From: Streptomyces malaysiensis subsp. samsunensis | GTDB taxonomy: Bacteria > Actinomycetota > Actinomycetes > Streptomycetales > Streptomycetaceae | Direction of reading: 5' to 3' | Length of the DNA stretch: 64,000 nucleotides | Assembly: GCF_024519315.1 (NCBI RefSeq) | Contig: NZ_JANIIC010000023.1 | Coordinates: 62,001 to 126,000, forward strand | Part shown: positions 22,275 through 30,922 of the stretch, in pieces | Layout of the letters: the number at the start of each line of letters is the position of its first letter | How positions within the stretch are numbered: position 1 is the stretch's first letter | The notes under the pieces: model-generated | Seen by the model: the letters and a program-made list of their open reading frames with translations, nothing else | The model's database searches: none | Told to the model about the DNA's origin: nothing | Program-made: the position numbers and the translations under genes

Positions 22275-22420
22275 AGATCGGCGGAAGTCGGCTGCGGTTC
22301 GGTGGCGCCCCGAAGGGGCGCGGGGCTGAGTCGATATGCGGCTCCGCCGCGCGGGCGCGACCAGCCACGACGGCGCCGCGGACGATCGACGGCAGGTCAG
22401 GGCACTTCCAGCGGAGCGCT
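22275..22420 (+). repeat. Dispersed intergenic repeat, copy A
   Basis: Starts AGATCGGCGGAAGTCGG, contains the hairpin GCGCCCCGAAGGGGCGC and ends with GACCAGCCACGACGGCGCC followed by CTTCCAGCGGAGCGCT. The same blocks occur inverted at 58888-59011 and in part at 43978-44042. Copy A has about 20 extra bases after the hairpin. Not coding. Confidence 0.8.
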
Positions 22421-22479
22421 TAGCGGGGCGGCCGGCGCCGAAGATGCGGGGCGCCCACCCCGATGCCAGGCTGAGTGAT

Positions 22480-23070
22480 GTGACAGCTCACACGTTCCAC
22501 AGCGACTTCACGCTGCGTATCAACGGTGCTGACCGCCCCCTCACCCTCGACCACCGGGTGACCCTGCTGGACGCCCTGCGCGAACACCTGGCGTTGACCG
22601 GGGTCAAGAAGGGGTGCGACCACGGGCAGTGCGGGGCCTGCACCGTCCTGATCGACGGGGAGCGGGTCAACAGCTGCCTGGTGTTCGCCGTGGCCGCCCA
22701 GGGCCGTGACATCACCACCATCGAGGGTGTCGCGGGGCTCGCCGCCCCCGAGGAACTCCATCCGCTCCAGCGGGCGTTCCTGGAACACGACGGCTTCCAG
22801 TGCGGCTACTGCACACCCGGCCAGATCTGCTCCGCGATCGGCGCCCTCACCGAGGCCGCGCGCGGCTGGCCCAGCCATGTCACCGAGGACATGGCGGCCG
22901 GGGCCGGCGCACCGGGCGACCTGGACGCCGACGAGATCCGGGAGCGGATGAGCGGCAACCTGTGCCGCTGCGGGGCGTACCCCGGCATCGTGGCCGCCAT
23001 CCGCGAGGTGGCCGGGGCCGACGGCGGCGGGGCGCCGGCCCGCGCCGGTGTGGCGGGAGGGGCGCGATGA
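22480..23070 (+). CDS. Mo-hydroxylase [2Fe-2S] subunit (PaoA-like)
   Basis: 196 residues, the small electron-transfer subunit of a xanthine-dehydrogenase-family enzyme. A plant-type ferredoxin domain carries CDHGQCGACTVLIDGERVN (first cluster) and a helical domain carries FQCGYCTPGQI and NLCRCGAYPGI (second cluster). It opens a three-gene operon with ATGA overlaps, so the subunits are made in equal amounts. The GTG at 22480 is chosen because translation from it begins directly at the domain (VTAHTFHSDF) and CAGGCT lies 7 nt upstream as a leaderless-type -10; ATG 22444 is possible. Confidence 0.92.
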   Translation: MTAHTFHSDFTLRINGADRPLTLDHRVTLLDALREHLALTGVKKGCDHGQCGACTVLIDGERVNSCLVFAVAAQGRDITTIEGVAGLAAPEELHPLQRAFLEHDGFQCGYCTPGQICSAIGALTEAARGWPSHVTEDMAAGAGAPGDLDADEIRERMSGNLCRCGAYPGIVAAIREVAGADGGGAPARAGVAGGAR

Positions 23071-24065
23071 AGCCCTTCGCCTATGAGCGCGCCACCGACC
23101 CCGGGGCCGCCGCCACGCTCGTGGCCGACTCCACCGAGACGGTGTACCTGGCCGGGGGCACCAATCTGGTGGACCTGATGAAGCTCGGGGTCACCGAGCC
23201 CGCCATGCTCGTCGACATCACCGGGCTCCCGTACGACACCATCGAGCACCGCCCCGACGGCGGTGTGCTCATCGGCGCGCTGGTCCCGGGCAGCCGGCTC
23301 GCCGGAGACCCCGGCATCCGCGAGCGCTTCCCGGCACTGGCCGAGGCGCTGCTGTCCGGGGCCTCCGGGCAGCTTCGGACGGTGGCCACCACCGGTGGCA
23401 ATCTGCTCCAGCGCACCCGCTGCGTGTACTTCCAGGACGTGACCAAACCCTGCAACAAACGGCGGCCGGGCACCGGCTGTTCGGCCATCCAGGGCCTCCA
23501 CCGCGACCTGGCCGTGCTCGGCACCTCCGACTCCTGTGTGGCGGGCCACCCCTCGGACATGGCGGTGGCGATGGCCGCGCTCGACGCCGTCGTCCATCTG
23601 CGGCGGGTCAACGGCAGCACCCGTACGGTGTCGCTGAACGAGTTCTATCTGCTGCCCGGTGACACACCGGACCGCGAGACGGTGCTCCAGCCGGGCGATC
23701 TGATCACCGGGGTCGAGCTGCCACCGCCCCCCGAGGGCGCCGCCATGTCCTACCGCAAGGTCCGCGACCGCTGGTCCTACGCGTTCGCGCTGGTGTCGGT
23801 TGCCGCCGTGGCCGCCACCGACACCGACGGCACCCTGCGGGAGATCCGGCTCGGCCTCGGCGGCGTGGGCGTACGCCCCTGGCGGGCCCGCGAGGCCGAG
23901 CGGCTGCTGACCGGCCGGCGGCCGACCGAGGAGAGCCTGCGGGAGGCGGCACGGGCCGAGTTCGCCCCGGCGCGCCCGCTGCCGCAGAACGCGTTCAAGA
24001 TCGACCTGGCCGTGGACGTCATCACCTCGGCCGTGCGCGACCTCGTGGGAGGACAGCGTCGATGA
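23067..24065 (+). CDS. Mo-hydroxylase FAD subunit with extra [4Fe-4S] motif (PaoB-like)
   Basis: 332 residues, FAD-binding CO/xanthine dehydrogenase flavoprotein type. LAGGTNLVDLMKLGV is the FAD pyrophosphate loop and TVATTGGNLLQRTRC the second FAD segment. An insert with cysteines in TRCVYFQDVTKPCNKRRPG and GTGCSAIQG matches the [4Fe-4S] insert described for E. coli PaoB (YagS), so the operon is more like aldehyde oxidase PaoABC than xanthine dehydrogenase. The ATG overlaps the previous stop by 4 bp (ATGA). Confidence 0.92.
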   Translation: MKPFAYERATDPGAAATLVADSTETVYLAGGTNLVDLMKLGVTEPAMLVDITGLPYDTIEHRPDGGVLIGALVPGSRLAGDPGIRERFPALAEALLSGASGQLRTVATTGGNLLQRTRCVYFQDVTKPCNKRRPGTGCSAIQGLHRDLAVLGTSDSCVAGHPSDMAVAMAALDAVVHLRRVNGSTRTVSLNEFYLLPGDTPDRETVLQPGDLITGVELPPPPEGAAMSYRKVRDRWSYAFALVSVAAVAATDTDGTLREIRLGLGGVGVRPWRAREAERLLTGRRPTEESLREAARAEFAPARPLPQNAFKIDLAVDVITSAVRDLVGGQRR

Positions 24066-26167
24066 CCACGATCCAGCGGACCGTGGGCGCGGAGGTGGCC
24101 CGTGTCGAAGGACGCGAGAAGGTCACCGGCACCGCGCTCTACGCCTATGAGTACCCGGTGCCGGACGCCCTGTACGCATGGGCGATCCAGTCCACCATCC
24201 CGCGCGGCAGGGTGCGCGCCCTGGACACCGCCGCGGCGCTGGCCCTGCCCGGGGTGGTCGCCGTGCTCGACAGCCACAATGTGTTCCGGCTGCGCCCGAC
24301 CGACGCCCCCGAACTCGCCGTTCTCCAGTCCCCGGACATCGCCCACCGGGGGCAGATCGTGGCGGCCGTGGTGGCGGACACCTACGAGACGGCACGTCAG
24401 GCCGCCGCGGCCGTACGGATCGAGTACGACGTGGACGACCACGACTCCGAGCTGATGGACGGCGATCCGCGCATCTTCGTCCCCGAAACCGTCAACGGCG
24501 GCCACCCGGGACTCATGGAGAAGGGCGATGTGGAGGCCGCCCTCGCCGCGGCGCCGGTCGTCCTCGACGTCACGTACACCACGCCCCCGGAGCACACCAG
24601 CACGATGGAACCGCATGCCACCATCGCGGTCTGGGACGGGGACGACTCGCTCACCCTCTACAACGGCGACCAGGGCCCCTGGATGACGGCCGACAGGCTG
24701 GCCGCGATGTTCGGCCTGCCCGAGGGCGCCGTACGGGTCGTGGCCGACCACACCGGCGGGGGCTTCGGCTCCAAGGCGGTGCCCCGCCCGCCCACGGTGC
24801 TCGCCGCGCTGGCCGCCCGCGCGGTGGGCCGGCCCGTCAAGGTGGCCGCCACCCGGCAGCAGATGTTCACCATGGTCTCGTACCGCACGCCCACCCTCCA
24901 GCGCATCCGGCTCGGCGCCGAGCGGACCGGCAAGCTCACCGCGATCTGGCACGACGCGCTCCAGCAGAGCTCCACGCTCACCCCGTACTGCGAGCAGACG
25001 GTCACCCCCACCCGCGTCATGTACGCCGCGCGCCACCGCAGGACCGTCCACCGGCTGGCGCAGCTGGATGTGCCGACGCCCTCGTGGATGCGCGCCCCCG
25101 GCGAGGCGCCCGGGATGTTCGCGCTGGAGAGCGCGATGGACGAGCTGGCCGTGGAGCTGGGCATGGACCCCATCGAGCTGCGGGTGGTCAACGAGCCGTC
25201 CGTGGACCCCGAGACCGGTCACCCCTTCAGCAGCCGCAATCTGGTGGCCTGTCTGCGGGAGGGCGCGGCGCGCTTCGGCTGGGCGGGCCGCGACCCCGCT
25301 CCGGGGCGCCGCCGGGAGGGTAACTGGCTGGTCGGCACGGGAGTGGCGGCGGGCAACTACCCCGCACTCACCCGGCCCTCCACCGCGACCGCCCGCGCCG
25401 AGCCCGCCGGAGGCTTCACCGTACGGATCGCCGCGTCCGACATCGGCACCGGAGCCCGTACCGCGCTCACCCAGGTGGCGGCGGACGAACTCGGTGTGGA
25501 GATCGACCGGGTCACCCTCGACATCGGCCGCAGCGCCTACGGCCAGGCACCGTGGGCGGGCGGCTCGATGGGCCTCAGCTCCTGGGGGTGGGCGGTGGCC
25601 AAGGCGTGCCGGGCGCTGGCCAAGCGGCTCGACGAGCTCTCCGGCGCGCTCCCGCCCGGCGGGCTGGAGGCACAGGGGGACACCACCGAGGACGTCGAGG
25701 CGCGCGGGGCGTTCTCGCGCCACGCCTTCGGCGCCCAGTTCGCGGAGGTGCGGGTGGACGCGGTCACCGGCCAGGTGCGGGTCGACCGGCTGCTGGGGAT
25801 GTTCGCCGCCGGGCGCATCATCAACCCCCGGACGGCGCGCTCGCAGCTGCGCGGCGGAATGTGCATGGGGCTGTCGACGGCGCTGTACGAGAACCTGGAG
25901 ACGGACCCGCGGTTCGGTGACTTCGCCAACCACGACCTCGCCACCTATCACATCGCGGCCCACGCCGATGTGCGGGATGTCCAGGCACACTGGCTGGAGG
26001 AGGACGACGACGAGCTCAACCCGATGGGCAGCAAGGGCGTCGGGGAGCTGGGCATCGTCGGCACGGCGGCGGCGATCGCCAACGCGGTGTACCACGCCAC
26101 GGGGGTGCGGGTGCGCGATCTGCCGATCACGGTGGAGCGGGTGCGCGCGGGGCTGTCCGCGCGCTGA
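24062..26167 (+). CDS. Mo-hydroxylase molybdopterin-binding catalytic subunit (PaoC-like)
   Basis: 701 residues. The first ~130 residues form the aldehyde oxidase a/b hammerhead domain (VEGREKVTGTALYAYEY); the remainder binds molybdopterin. HTGGGFGSKAVPRPP is a cofactor loop, RAPGEAPGMFALESAMDELA another, and GSKGVGELGIVG near the end carries the active-site Glu. With the two upstream subunits it should form a soluble enzyme that hydroxylates aldehydes or N-heterocycles using water. The substrate is not predictable. No XdhC/PaoD maturation protein or Mo-cytosine transferase lies next to it in this window. Confidence 0.93.
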   Translation: MTTIQRTVGAEVARVEGREKVTGTALYAYEYPVPDALYAWAIQSTIPRGRVRALDTAAALALPGVVAVLDSHNVFRLRPTDAPELAVLQSPDIAHRGQIVAAVVADTYETARQAAAAVRIEYDVDDHDSELMDGDPRIFVPETVNGGHPGLMEKGDVEAALAAAPVVLDVTYTTPPEHTSTMEPHATIAVWDGDDSLTLYNGDQGPWMTADRLAAMFGLPEGAVRVVADHTGGGFGSKAVPRPPTVLAALAARAVGRPVKVAATRQQMFTMVSYRTPTLQRIRLGAERTGKLTAIWHDALQQSSTLTPYCEQTVTPTRVMYAARHRRTVHRLAQLDVPTPSWMRAPGEAPGMFALESAMDELAVELGMDPIELRVVNEPSVDPETGHPFSSRNLVACLREGAARFGWAGRDPAPGRRREGNWLVGTGVAAGNYPALTRPSTATARAEPAGGFTVRIAASDIGTGARTALTQVAADELGVEIDRVTLDIGRSAYGQAPWAGGSMGLSSWGWAVAKACRALAKRLDELSGALPPGGLEAQGDTTEDVEARGAFSRHAFGAQFAEVRVDAVTGQVRVDRLLGMFAAGRIINPRTARSQLRGGMCMGLSTALYENLETDPRFGDFANHDLATYHIAAHADVRDVQAHWLEEDDDELNPMGSKGVGELGIVGTAAAIANAVYHATGVRVRDLPITVERVRAGLSAR

Positions 26168-26277
26168 GCGGCCGCCCGGCCCGTCACGCCCCCTGGGGCG
26201 CCGGCCTCTCCGCCTGCCGCGGGTGCCGAACCGAGTGTCGCGGCCCCGGGCCGTCGGGTCGCGTGGGTGTCGCGGCT

Positions 26278-26316
26278 CCCGGGGTGTCCCGCGGTGACGG
26301 CGCGGGACACCCCGGG
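26278..26316. terminator. Bidirectional terminator, 15-bp arms
   Basis: Arms CCCGGGGTGTCCCGC and its complement with a 9-nt loop lie between the convergent 3' ends of the Mo-hydroxylase operon and the second S1 protease. A 13-bp direct repeat GGGTCGCGTGGGT sits on both sides (26256-26268 and 26314-26326). Confidence 0.8.
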
Positions 26317-26326
26317 TCGCGTGGGT

Positions 26327-27547
26327 TCAGCCGTTCTCGGCAGCCCCACCGGCGCCGTCCGCGCCCGCGCCGTCTCCGGCGGCTCCGGAGCCGTCGGCGC
26401 CACCGCCGTCCGCCGCGCCGCCGCCTCCGGCCGCGCCGCCGTCCCCGATCTGCGCACCGACGGCCTCCAGTGCGGTGGTCACCGGCTGGAAGAAGGTCTC
26501 ACCGCCGGCGGTGCAGTCACCGCTGCCGCCGGAGGTCAGGCCGATGGCGTTGCCGTCCGCGCTGAACAGCGGGCCGCCGCTGTCGCCGGGCTCCGCGCAC
26601 ACATCGGTCTGGATGAGGCCGCTGACCGTGCCCTCGGGGTAGTTGACCGTCGCGTCCAGACCGGTGACCGAGCCGTCGTTGAGCCCGGTGGTGCTGCCCA
26701 TGCGCTGCACCTGCTGGCCCACCGTGGCCTCGGCGGCCCCGACGATGTCCACGTTCTGGTTCCCGGTGTTCACCGCGCTCGGGGCCTCGGTGTTCGGGTC
26801 GTCGTAGGTGACGAGTGCGAAGTCGCCGTCACCGGGGAAGGTGGCGTCCTGTACGGTGCCGATCGGCGCGCCGTTCTGGGAGTCCGACCACTGCTCGGCC
26901 GCGACGCCGCAGTGGCCGGCGGTGAGGAACGCGGGGGCGCCGCTGTCCGTGGTGACGTTGAAGCCGAGCGAGCAGCGCGCGCCGCCGCCGAAGATGGCGT
27001 CGCCGCCCGCGACGAAGGGCTTGAACTCGCCCGTGGACTTCTTGAGGGTGGCCATGCCCGCGCCCAGCGATTTCACGGTGGACTCGAGGGTGTCCCAGTT
27101 GGCCCCGGTGACGGTGGAGTCCGCGGTGACCCGCAGCTCATTGGTCCTGGGGTCCACCGACCAGGAGGTGCCCGGGATGGTGGCCTTGGTCTTGAGGGTC
27201 CTGGCGGCGGTCTGAAGCGACTTGGTGCTGTTCTCGACGCTTCTGACCACCGCCCCGGCGCTCTTGACCTGGACGTTCACATTGTTGTTGGCGCCGACGA
27301 CATTGACGACGACCCGCTGTTCGTCCTTGTCGTAGTAGGCCCCGCCGAACGCCTCGCCCAGCTGTGACGCGAGCCGCGCGGCGATGTCCGCCGCCGACGC
27401 GGCGTCCACCTTCTTGGGCTGGGCCTCGGCCTCGTTGTCGTCCTGTGAGGCGTTTGCGTTGGGCAGGAGTATCGCGGCCGCCGCGATCGCGGCGGCCCCG
27501 GCCCCCGCGAACACGATCTTTCGCTTGGGTACCCGTTTATGGCTCAA
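26327..27547 (-). CDS. Secreted S1-family serine protease (streptogrisin-like)
   Basis: 406 residues. Signal peptide about 1-33 (KRVPKRK then an Ala-rich core), pro-region to about 185, protease domain with catalytic His in LTAGHC, Asp in GDGDFALV and Ser in GDSGGPL, then a 45-residue Gly/Ala/Asp tail of simple sequence. It is a paralogue of the anchored protease at 13.8 kb; both share NYPEGTV, CAEPGDSGGPLF and the GGSGDC motif, but this copy has no transmembrane anchor. The start is TTG (27545-27547) 7 nt after a perfect AGGAGG; an ATG only 2 nt after the ribosome site opens a two-codon ATG-AGT-TGA frame that overlaps it. Confidence 0.9.
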   Translation of the reverse strand: MSHKRVPKRKIVFAGAGAAAIAAAAILLPNANASQDDNEAEAQPKKVDAASAADIAARLASQLGEAFGGAYYDKDEQRVVVNVVGANNNVNVQVKSAGAVVRSVENSTKSLQTAARTLKTKATIPGTSWSVDPRTNELRVTADSTVTGANWDTLESTVKSLGAGMATLKKSTGEFKPFVAGGDAIFGGGARCSLGFNVTTDSGAPAFLTAGHCGVAAEQWSDSQNGAPIGTVQDATFPGDGDFALVTYDDPNTEAPSAVNTGNQNVDIVGAAEATVGQQVQRMGSTTGLNDGSVTGLDATVNYPEGTVSGLIQTDVCAEPGDSGGPLFSADGNAIGLTSGGSGDCTAGGETFFQPVTTALEAVGAQIGDGGAAGGGGAADGGGADGSGAAGDGAGADGAGGAAENG

Positions 27548-27657
27548 CTCATGACCTCCTGTTGGGGGGTTACGGGATCGGCTCATCCACGACGGGCACG
27601 ACCCGGCAGTGGGTACGGGCGGCGCATGAGTTGCGTTCAGAATGATGGAGGAGATCT

Positions 27658-28788
27658 TTACGAGCCACCCCCACCGGCCCGGTGGGCCAGCTCCTGGCGG
27701 ACCAGCGGCAGCAGTTCACGGCCGTAGCCGACGGCGTCGTCCAGCGGGTCGTAGCCGCGGATCAGCAGGGTCGTGACGCCGATGTCCACATAGTCCAGCA
27801 GCGCCTTGGCGACCGTCTCCGGGGTGCCGACCAGCGCCGTGGAGTTCCCGGCGGCCCCGGTGGCGGCCGCCGTCGCCGTCCACAGCGCCCGGTCGTGGCG
27901 CTCGCCCCGGGCCGCGGCCGCCAGCAGCCGCCGGGAGCCGACGTTCTGCGGGCCGGCGCCCCCGGTGGTGGGCGAGCCCAGCGTCTCGCGGCCCCACCGG
28001 GAGGAGGTGAAGGAGCCCGCCGGGCCATGGGCCCTGATGGTGTCGAGGATCCGGTGCGCCCGCTCCCACGCCAGCTCCTCGGTCGCGCCGAGGATGGGCC
28101 GGAAGGACACGCTGATGCCGGGCGGCTCGGCCCGGCCCGCGGCCTTGGCGGCCCGGTGCACGGAGGCGATCTGCTCCGCCGTCTCCGCCAGTGGCTCGCC
28201 CCACAGCGCGAAGGTGTCCGCGTGCCTGCCGCCCACGGTGTACGCGGCCTCGGAGGAGCCCCCGAAGTACAGGGGGATGCGCGGTCGCTGACGGGGGCGG
28301 ACCTCGGCGTGGAAGTCCTCGAAGCGGTAGAAGCGGCCGTCGTATCCGAACGGCTCCTCATCCGTCCACGCCCGCTTCAGGATCTCCAGATACTCGTCGG
28401 TGCGGGCGTAACGGTCGTCCTTGGCCAGATAGTCGCCGTCCCGCCGCTGCTCGGCGTCGCGCCCGCCGCTGATGATGTGCACGGCCACCCGCCCACCGGA
28501 GAACTGGTCGAGGGTGGCGAACGTACGGGCGGCCAGGGTGGGGACCACGAAGCCGGGCCGATGGGCCACCAGCAGCCCGAGCCGCTCGGTGTGCGCGGCG
28601 ACATACGCGGCCACCTGGGCGCCGTCCGGGGTGGCGGAGCCGTAGCCGATCAGCACCCGGTCGAAGCCCGCGTCCTCATGGGCGCGGGCGAACCGCAGCG
28701 TGTACTCGGTGTCCACGACCGGACCGCGGGCCGGGTGGATCTCGGACACCTCATGGGTGCCGATCATGCCGATGAACTCGACGGACAT
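27658..28788 (-). CDS. LLM-class FMN-dependent monooxygenase (SsuD-like)
   Basis: 376 residues of the bacterial luciferase superfamily. Segments typical of alkanesulfonate-type monooxygenases are visible: FARAHEDAGFDRVLIGYGS, AHRPGFVVPTLAARTFATLD, the HIISGGRDAEQRRDGD FMN-phosphate region and DEYLEILKRAW. It should use reduced FMN and oxygen to split a C-S bond and release sulfite. It is the last gene of a peptide-type ABC transporter operon that begins behind a cysteine-containing leader peptide, so an organosulfur substrate is inferred. The ATG follows AAAGG and lies 2 bp after the ATPase stop. The required FMN reductase is not in the operon. Confidence 0.85.
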   Translation of the reverse strand: MSVEFIGMIGTHEVSEIHPARGPVVDTEYTLRFARAHEDAGFDRVLIGYGSATPDGAQVAAYVAAHTERLGLLVAHRPGFVVPTLAARTFATLDQFSGGRVAVHIISGGRDAEQRRDGDYLAKDDRYARTDEYLEILKRAWTDEEPFGYDGRFYRFEDFHAEVRPRQRPRIPLYFGGSSEAAYTVGGRHADTFALWGEPLAETAEQIASVHRAAKAAGRAEPPGISVSFRPILGATEELAWERAHRILDTIRAHGPAGSFTSSRWGRETLGSPTTGGAGPQNVGSRRLLAAAARGERHDRALWTATAAATGAAGNSTALVGTPETVAKALLDYVDIGVTTLLIRGYDPLDDAVGYGRELLPLVRQELAHRAGGGGS

Positions 28789-28790
28789 CG

Positions 28791-29858
28791 TCAGCCTTTC
28801 TCCGAGGTGCGGGACAGGGCCGGGGGCCGCCCGGCTTCCTTGTGGGTCTCTCCGGCGGCCGCCACCAGCTCCGGCGGCCCCTGCGCGGTGGCCACCAGCC
28901 CATGCCACTCGGGCACCCGGTGGCAGGCGGCCGTACGCCCCTCGCCCACCGGGCCCGACGCGGGCGCGGTGCGGCAGGAGCCGATGACGAACGGGCAGCG
29001 GTGGGCGAAGACACAGCCCTCCCGCGCCGTCCAGGCGGGCGGTTCCGCCGACGGGCGCAGCGCCGCCGCGCCCGGCCCGCCCTCGGCCCGTACGCTCGGC
29101 GCGGAGGCGATGAGCAGCGCGGTGTACGGATGCAGGGGCCGGCCGAACACCTCCCGTACGGGGCCCTGCTCCACCACCCGGCCGCGGTACAGCACCGCCA
29201 CCCGGTCGGCGATGCCCGCCAGCGAGCTGAGGTCGTGCGAGATGACCACGACGGCCATCCCGCGCTCGGTGCGCAGCCGGTCCAGCAGCCGCAGCACCCG
29301 GTTGCGGTTGGAGGCGTCCAGGGCGCTCACCGGCTCATCGGCGATCAGCAGCCGGGGCCGGGTCACGATCGCCCGCGCGAGCAGCACCCGCTGGCGCTGA
29401 CCGCCGGAGATCGCGCCCGGCAGCCGGTCGCCTAGGCGCGCCGCGTCCAGGCCCACCGTCTCCAGCGCCTCGTCCACGCGTGCGGCGATCTCCGCGCCGT
29501 CCAGATCCCCCGCGACGGCGAGTGGCTCGGCCACCGCCCGCCGGACCGTCAGCTCCGGGTCCAGGGCCCGCAGCGGATCCTGGAAGGCGTAACTCAGCCG
29601 CCCCGAACGGCGGAACGCGCGCAGGGCCCGCCCCCGCAGCCCGGAGATCTCGCGCCCGTCGAAGACCACCCGTCCCGAGCGCGCCGGGACCAGACCCACC
29701 GCCGTACGGGCCAGCGTGGTCTTGCCCGAGCCGGTCTCCCCGATCACCCCGACGATCTCCCCCTCGCCCACGGACAGCTCCACACCGTCCAGCACCGGCC
29801 GCGCGCCCCGCCGGCCGAAGGCCACGGCCAGCCCGGAGATCTCCAGCAGCCCGCTCAT
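28791..29858 (-). CDS. ABC transporter ATPase (DppF type)
   Basis: 355 residues, second ATPase of a peptide/opine/nickel-type importer. Walker A GETGSGKTTLART, Q-loop SYAFQDPLRAL, signature SGGQRQRVLLARA, Walker B RLLIADEP and the switch His in ISHDL are all present. The C-terminal extension with EGCVFAHRCPF and two more cysteines is the oligopeptide-transporter domain. It overlaps the upstream ATPase by 4 bp (ATGA) and is followed within 2 bp by the flavin monooxygenase. Confidence 0.93.
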   Translation of the reverse strand: MSGLLEISGLAVAFGRRGARPVLDGVELSVGEGEIVGVIGETGSGKTTLARTAVGLVPARSGRVVFDGREISGLRGRALRAFRRSGRLSYAFQDPLRALDPELTVRRAVAEPLAVAGDLDGAEIAARVDEALETVGLDAARLGDRLPGAISGGQRQRVLLARAIVTRPRLLIADEPVSALDASNRNRVLRLLDRLRTERGMAVVVISHDLSSLAGIADRVAVLYRGRVVEQGPVREVFGRPLHPYTALLIASAPSVRAEGGPGAAALRPSAEPPAWTAREGCVFAHRCPFVIGSCRTAPASGPVGEGRTAACHRVPEWHGLVATAQGPPELVAAAGETHKEAGRPPALSRTSEKG

Positions 29859-30922
29859 ACCGCCACCTCCCGGGCGCCGTGCGCACCGGCCCGCGACAGA
29901 TCGAGCTCCTCGCCGCGGACGCACCGCACCCGCCGCCCGTCGGCCGTCTCCCGCAGCGGCACCGGACCGTCGAGGCACTCGGGCGCGGTGAACGCGCAGC
30001 GGTCCGCGAACCGGCAGCCCGGCAGCCGCGCGCCCACCTCGGGCGGCGCGCCCGGGATCACCTCCAGCTCACGCCGCTCCCAGTCGTCGACCGTGGCCAC
30101 GCGCAACAGCGCCTCGGTGTACGGATGCAGGGGGTCGTTCAGCACCCGTTCGGCCGGGCCGTCCTCGACCAGCTCCCCGGCGTAGGCCACCAGGATCCGG
30201 TCGCACACCTCGGCGATCACCGCCAGATCGTGGCTGACCAGCAGCAGCGCCAGATCGTGCTCGGCGCGCATCCGGGCCAGCAGCTCCAGGACCTCGGCCT
30301 GGACCACCACATCCAGTGCGGTGGTGGCCTCGTCGGCCACCAGCAGATCCGGTGCGCAGGCCACCGCGACGGCGATCAGCACACGCTGGAGCATCCCGCC
30401 GGACAGCTCGTGCGGATGGCGCCGGGCCACCTCGGCGGGGTCGTGCAACCCGACGGCCGCGAACAGCTCGACGGTCCGCTCGGCGGCCCGCGCACGGTCA
30501 AGACCCAGCTTCACCCGCAGCACCTCGGACAGCTGGCGCCCCACGGTCAGCGAGGGGTTGAGATACGAGGCGGGGTCCTGGAAGACAGCGCCCACCCGGG
30601 TGCCCCGCACACGGTCCCACTCCCGGCGCGACAGCCCGGTCAGCGCCTCATCCGCCAGCGAGATCTCGCCCTCGGACACCGCGCAGCCGGGCGGCAGCAG
30701 GCCGAGCACGGACCGGCAGATGAGGGTCTTGCCGCTGCCGGACTCGCCGACCAGGCCGACGGCCTCACCGCGGCCCACGGTGAAGGACACATCGCGTACG
30801 GCCGTCAGCCGCCCGGACGAGACGGTGACGCCGAGCCCCTCGACCGACAGCGCGGCCGGCCGGTCGGCGGGCACACCGGGCGTGGCGGACGTGGCGGGGT
30901 CAGACGACGGGGAGTGCGGCAT
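29855..30922 (-). CDS. ABC transporter ATPase (DppD type)
   Basis: 355 residues, first ATPase of the importer. Walker A GESGSGKTLICRS, Q-loop GAVFQDPASYLNPS, signature SGGMLQRVLIAVA, Walker B DLLVADEATTALD and HDLAV switch. The C-terminal oligo-domain has the CRFADRCAF cysteines. The ATG (30920-30922) has AAGGAG 8-9 nt upstream, inside the end of the permease gene, and the two genes overlap by 23 bp. It would pair with the DppF-type ATPase as a heterodimer under the two permeases. Confidence 0.93.
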   Translation of the reverse strand: MPHSPSSDPATSATPGVPADRPAALSVEGLGVTVSSGRLTAVRDVSFTVGRGEAVGLVGESGSGKTLICRSVLGLLPPGCAVSEGEISLADEALTGLSRREWDRVRGTRVGAVFQDPASYLNPSLTVGRQLSEVLRVKLGLDRARAAERTVELFAAVGLHDPAEVARRHPHELSGGMLQRVLIAVAVACAPDLLVADEATTALDVVVQAEVLELLARMRAEHDLALLLVSHDLAVIAEVCDRILVAYAGELVEDGPAERVLNDPLHPYTEALLRVATVDDWERRELEVIPGAPPEVGARLPGCRFADRCAFTAPECLDGPVPLRETADGRRVRCVRGEELDLSRAGAHGAREVAV

